Of a stretch of 5,548 bases of DNA, positions 4,087 to 5,548 are shown piece after piece. Every line of letters starts with the position of its first letter. The stretch's first letter is position 1. The translations under genes and the position numbers were made by a program. The notes beneath the pieces were generated by a model. That model was not told the DNA's origin, searched no databases, and saw nothing but the letters and a program-made list of their open reading frames with translations. The stretch lies in NCBI GenBank assembly GCA_031281855.1, contig JAITEW010000366.1:1-5548 (forward strand), in the 5' to 3' direction. Origin of the DNA: Treponema sp. Its GTDB lineage: Bacteria; Spirochaetota; Spirochaetia; Treponematales; Breznakiellaceae.

Positions 4087-5520
4087 TTACCGTTTTAGAC
4101 CCGCCAACTTTATGCCGGATTGGGTTTGCGCCTGGGCGGTTAAATACTGTGCATAATTGCTATTTAAGGCATACGATAAATCTGTTTCCCTGGTCTTGAA
4201 ATCGTCAATCAGGGCACGGAACTCTTCGTTGTCCTGACCCAATTGGATAATCAATGCCTCCGCCATTTTGTTTGCATTGTTGTCGCCCGTCAGCCCCAAT
4301 GCCGTAACAATTTGAGATTTTAAACCGGACTGTATTTCTTCCATAAAAAATTCATATCTATTATCGTTCGTGACAGCGTCATAAAAAGCTACGCCTCGCC
4401 CATATGGCTGGAAAGCGTTGTTACCACCCATAGACCCAGCATCTAATCCGGTATACTGAACGGCCTCAATGTAACCGGGAACAGCATCATTTGAACTATA
4501 GGTAGGTCCCGTTGTAAAACCCGCTGTTCTCCAATCGCGGCTGCCCAGTCGTTGCCCCTTTGTATAGGCCTCAAACCATTTGTCGAATTCGGCGCGACCG
4601 GCAGTATCACCGGCAAAAATCGTATCCAGTATATTGCCAATTTCGGTATCTATACTTGCGCTGTAATCCGTAACTTTGTTACCTGTGGAACCGTTCATCG
4701 CGTGCACCCGATTTTTTATTCCTGCCTCCGCGTCCGCCAATGCACTGAATATTCCCACCAATCCGGTATCCCCGGCAAGGGCAGCCGCGTTTTTCGCATT
4801 GGTAAACCACGCATTTAAATTTTGTGCCTGATACGAAAAACCCTGTAACGAACCCGTTATAGTCCCCCCCGCCATAGCAGTGGTAGTCTCACTAATGGAT
4901 ATCCCTTTTGTAGATGATGATTGTTCTAATATACCAATCACATCCACATTTTGCTGACCCACCATTGTCGAAGTCCATTCCGGCAAGGTTATAGTGAGCG
5001 GTATTTCCACCCCCTGCTCATTCAATGTCCACCCAGCGGCAAGAACCTCTTCCGTTGGTAACAATCGTTCCTCTGCCGGTAATGATGAGGACGGAATTAA
5101 CCCAACCCCCGGGTTTTCCCGACTGGACACCGTTCGATAATTAAATTCGCGATCGGTTACAAGTTTGCCTTCATCATCCATCTTTGTCCTGGTTTTTTCC
5201 CGGTGATCCTCACGCACGCGGTGCTTAACCTTTATTCCAGAATCTTCCATCGTGGCGGGGTCTTTAACCTCCCAAACACCATCCAGCGTTGGAGACCCAA
5301 GCGTCCATTCGCCCCATTCACTCCATGGACCATAGCCGTCATCTTCCTGTCCGCCGGGTTGTTCGGTGCCGCCGGGTTGGTCAAAAGGACCCTTGCACGC
5401 CGTCGTCACCGTCCCCGCCCCAAGCGCCAACATCCCCGCAAGCGTCAACGGCAACAGCGCATTCCTTACGAAGGTTCCTTTTTTACCCGAACCCTCTGTT
5501 GTCTTTCCTTCCTCTGCCAT
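4087..5520 (-). CDS. Putative lipoprotein with Trp/Arg-patterned, TSR-like N-terminal segment
   Basis: I do not recognise this 477-residue protein as a named family. The N-terminus has a hydrophilic stretch (1-20, with K13-K14 and R19), a hydrophobic core (21-36), and V-T-T-A-C42. This fits a lipoprotein signal peptide with the relaxed lipobox known from spirochaetes. C42 is the only cysteine in the protein. A Pro/Gly linker with two QPGG units (48-57) follows. Next comes GPWSEWGEW (64-72), and then basic, arginine-alternating strands (KVKHRVR 97-103, EKTRT 108-112, FNYRT 126-130). This W-x-x-W-x-x-W plus R-x-R layout recalls thrombospondin type 1 repeats without their disulphides. The rest is mixed (about 140-200) and then largely helical and polar, with no further membrane segment. 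Inferred location is membrane-anchored periplasmic or surface. AAGGAG (5534-5529) lies 8 nt before the ATG. The gene is visibly more A/T-rich than rpoN or DUF1015. Its promoter is beyond the window edge. Confidence 0.8.
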   Translation of the reverse strand: MAEEGKTTEGSGKKGTFVRNALLPLTLAGMLALGAGTVTTACKGPFDQPGGTEQPGGQEDDGYGPWSEWGEWTLGSPTLDGVWEVKDPATMEDSGIKVKHRVREDHREKTRTKMDDEGKLVTDREFNYRTVSSRENPGVGLIPSSSLPAEERLLPTEEVLAAGWTLNEQGVEIPLTITLPEWTSTMVGQQNVDVIGILEQSSSTKGISISETTTAMAGGTITGSLQGFSYQAQNLNAWFTNAKNAAALAGDTGLVGIFSALADAEAGIKNRVHAMNGSTGNKVTDYSASIDTEIGNILDTIFAGDTAGRAEFDKWFEAYTKGQRLGSRDWRTAGFTTGPTYSSNDAVPGYIEAVQYTGLDAGSMGGNNAFQPYGRGVAFYDAVTNDNRYEFFMEEIQSGLKSQIVTALGLTGDNNANKMAEALIIQLGQDNEEFRALIDDFKTRETDLSYALNSNYAQYLTAQAQTQSGIKLAGLKR

Positions 5521-5528
5521 TTTATTTT

Positions 5529-5534
5529 CTCCTT
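5529..5534 (-). promoter_or_regulatory. Ribosome binding site of the lipoprotein gene
   Basis: The minus-strand AAGGAG, 8 nt before the ATG at 5520, is a strong Shine-Dalgarno match in an A-rich leader. It supports the start that includes the unusually long hydrophilic N-terminal stretch. Confidence 0.75.
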
Positions 5535-5548
5535 TTTTTAAGGCAAAT

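Noticed and set aside
4552..4818. Plus-strand open frame within the lipoprotein gene
   Set aside because: It is antisense to the lipoprotein coding sequence, with no ribosome binding site and no recognisable motif.

Overview
The window looks like ordinary chromosomal DNA of a moderately GC-rich bacterium. It carries a sigma-54 locus, a divergent two-gene unit, a leucine tRNA and a surface-type lipoprotein gene. The lipoprotein has a relaxed lipobox (T-T-A-C with V at -4). Together with the rpoN-hpf pair and the DUF1015 and YjbQ genes, this is compatible with a spirochaete, perhaps a Treponema-like gut organism. That placement is an inference with modest support, because no rRNA or other decisive phylogenetic marker is present.

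Layout from left to right. Positions 1-76 hold no supportable gene. A minus-strand tRNA-Leu(CAA) lies at 77-159. Positions 160-398 form a gene-free, very GC-rich and strongly structured spacer. It contains two copies of a 20-bp palindromic repeat, a perfect hairpin, a GCGCGC stem, a T7 tract on the minus strand and a likely terminator. Next comes a minus-strand two-gene operon read from right to left: a DUF1015 protein (825-2195), then a YjbQ/UPF0047 protein (399-815) whose ATG lies 9 nt after the upstream stop. Divergent from it is rpoN (sigma-54, start preferred at 2273), followed 64 nt later by a short hibernation-promoting factor gene (3696-3986). A convergent minus-strand lipoprotein gene (4087-5520) fills the right end. 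The two convergent genes are separated by a long inverted repeat that could terminate transcription from both sides.

How the genes relate. The rpoN-hpf adjacency is well known from Proteobacteria, where PTS-Ntr genes usually follow. Here the plus-strand run stops after hpf. The DUF1015/YjbQ pair is probably metabolic and has no evident mechanistic link to sigma-54, but the sequence suggests its promoter shares a -35 box with the rpoN promoter. The lipoprotein gene looks independent of the rest and visibly more A/T-rich.

The most notable signals are regulatory. They are a back-to-back promoter pair built on one TTGACAA, a predicted leaderless rpoN message, mutually exclusive hairpins after hpf, and a possible alternative-structure RNA upstream of the tRNA. 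The lipoprotein also has a cysteine-free, tryptophan/arginine-patterned N-terminal segment that recalls thrombospondin type 1 repeats. I see no mobile element, CRISPR array or defence system.
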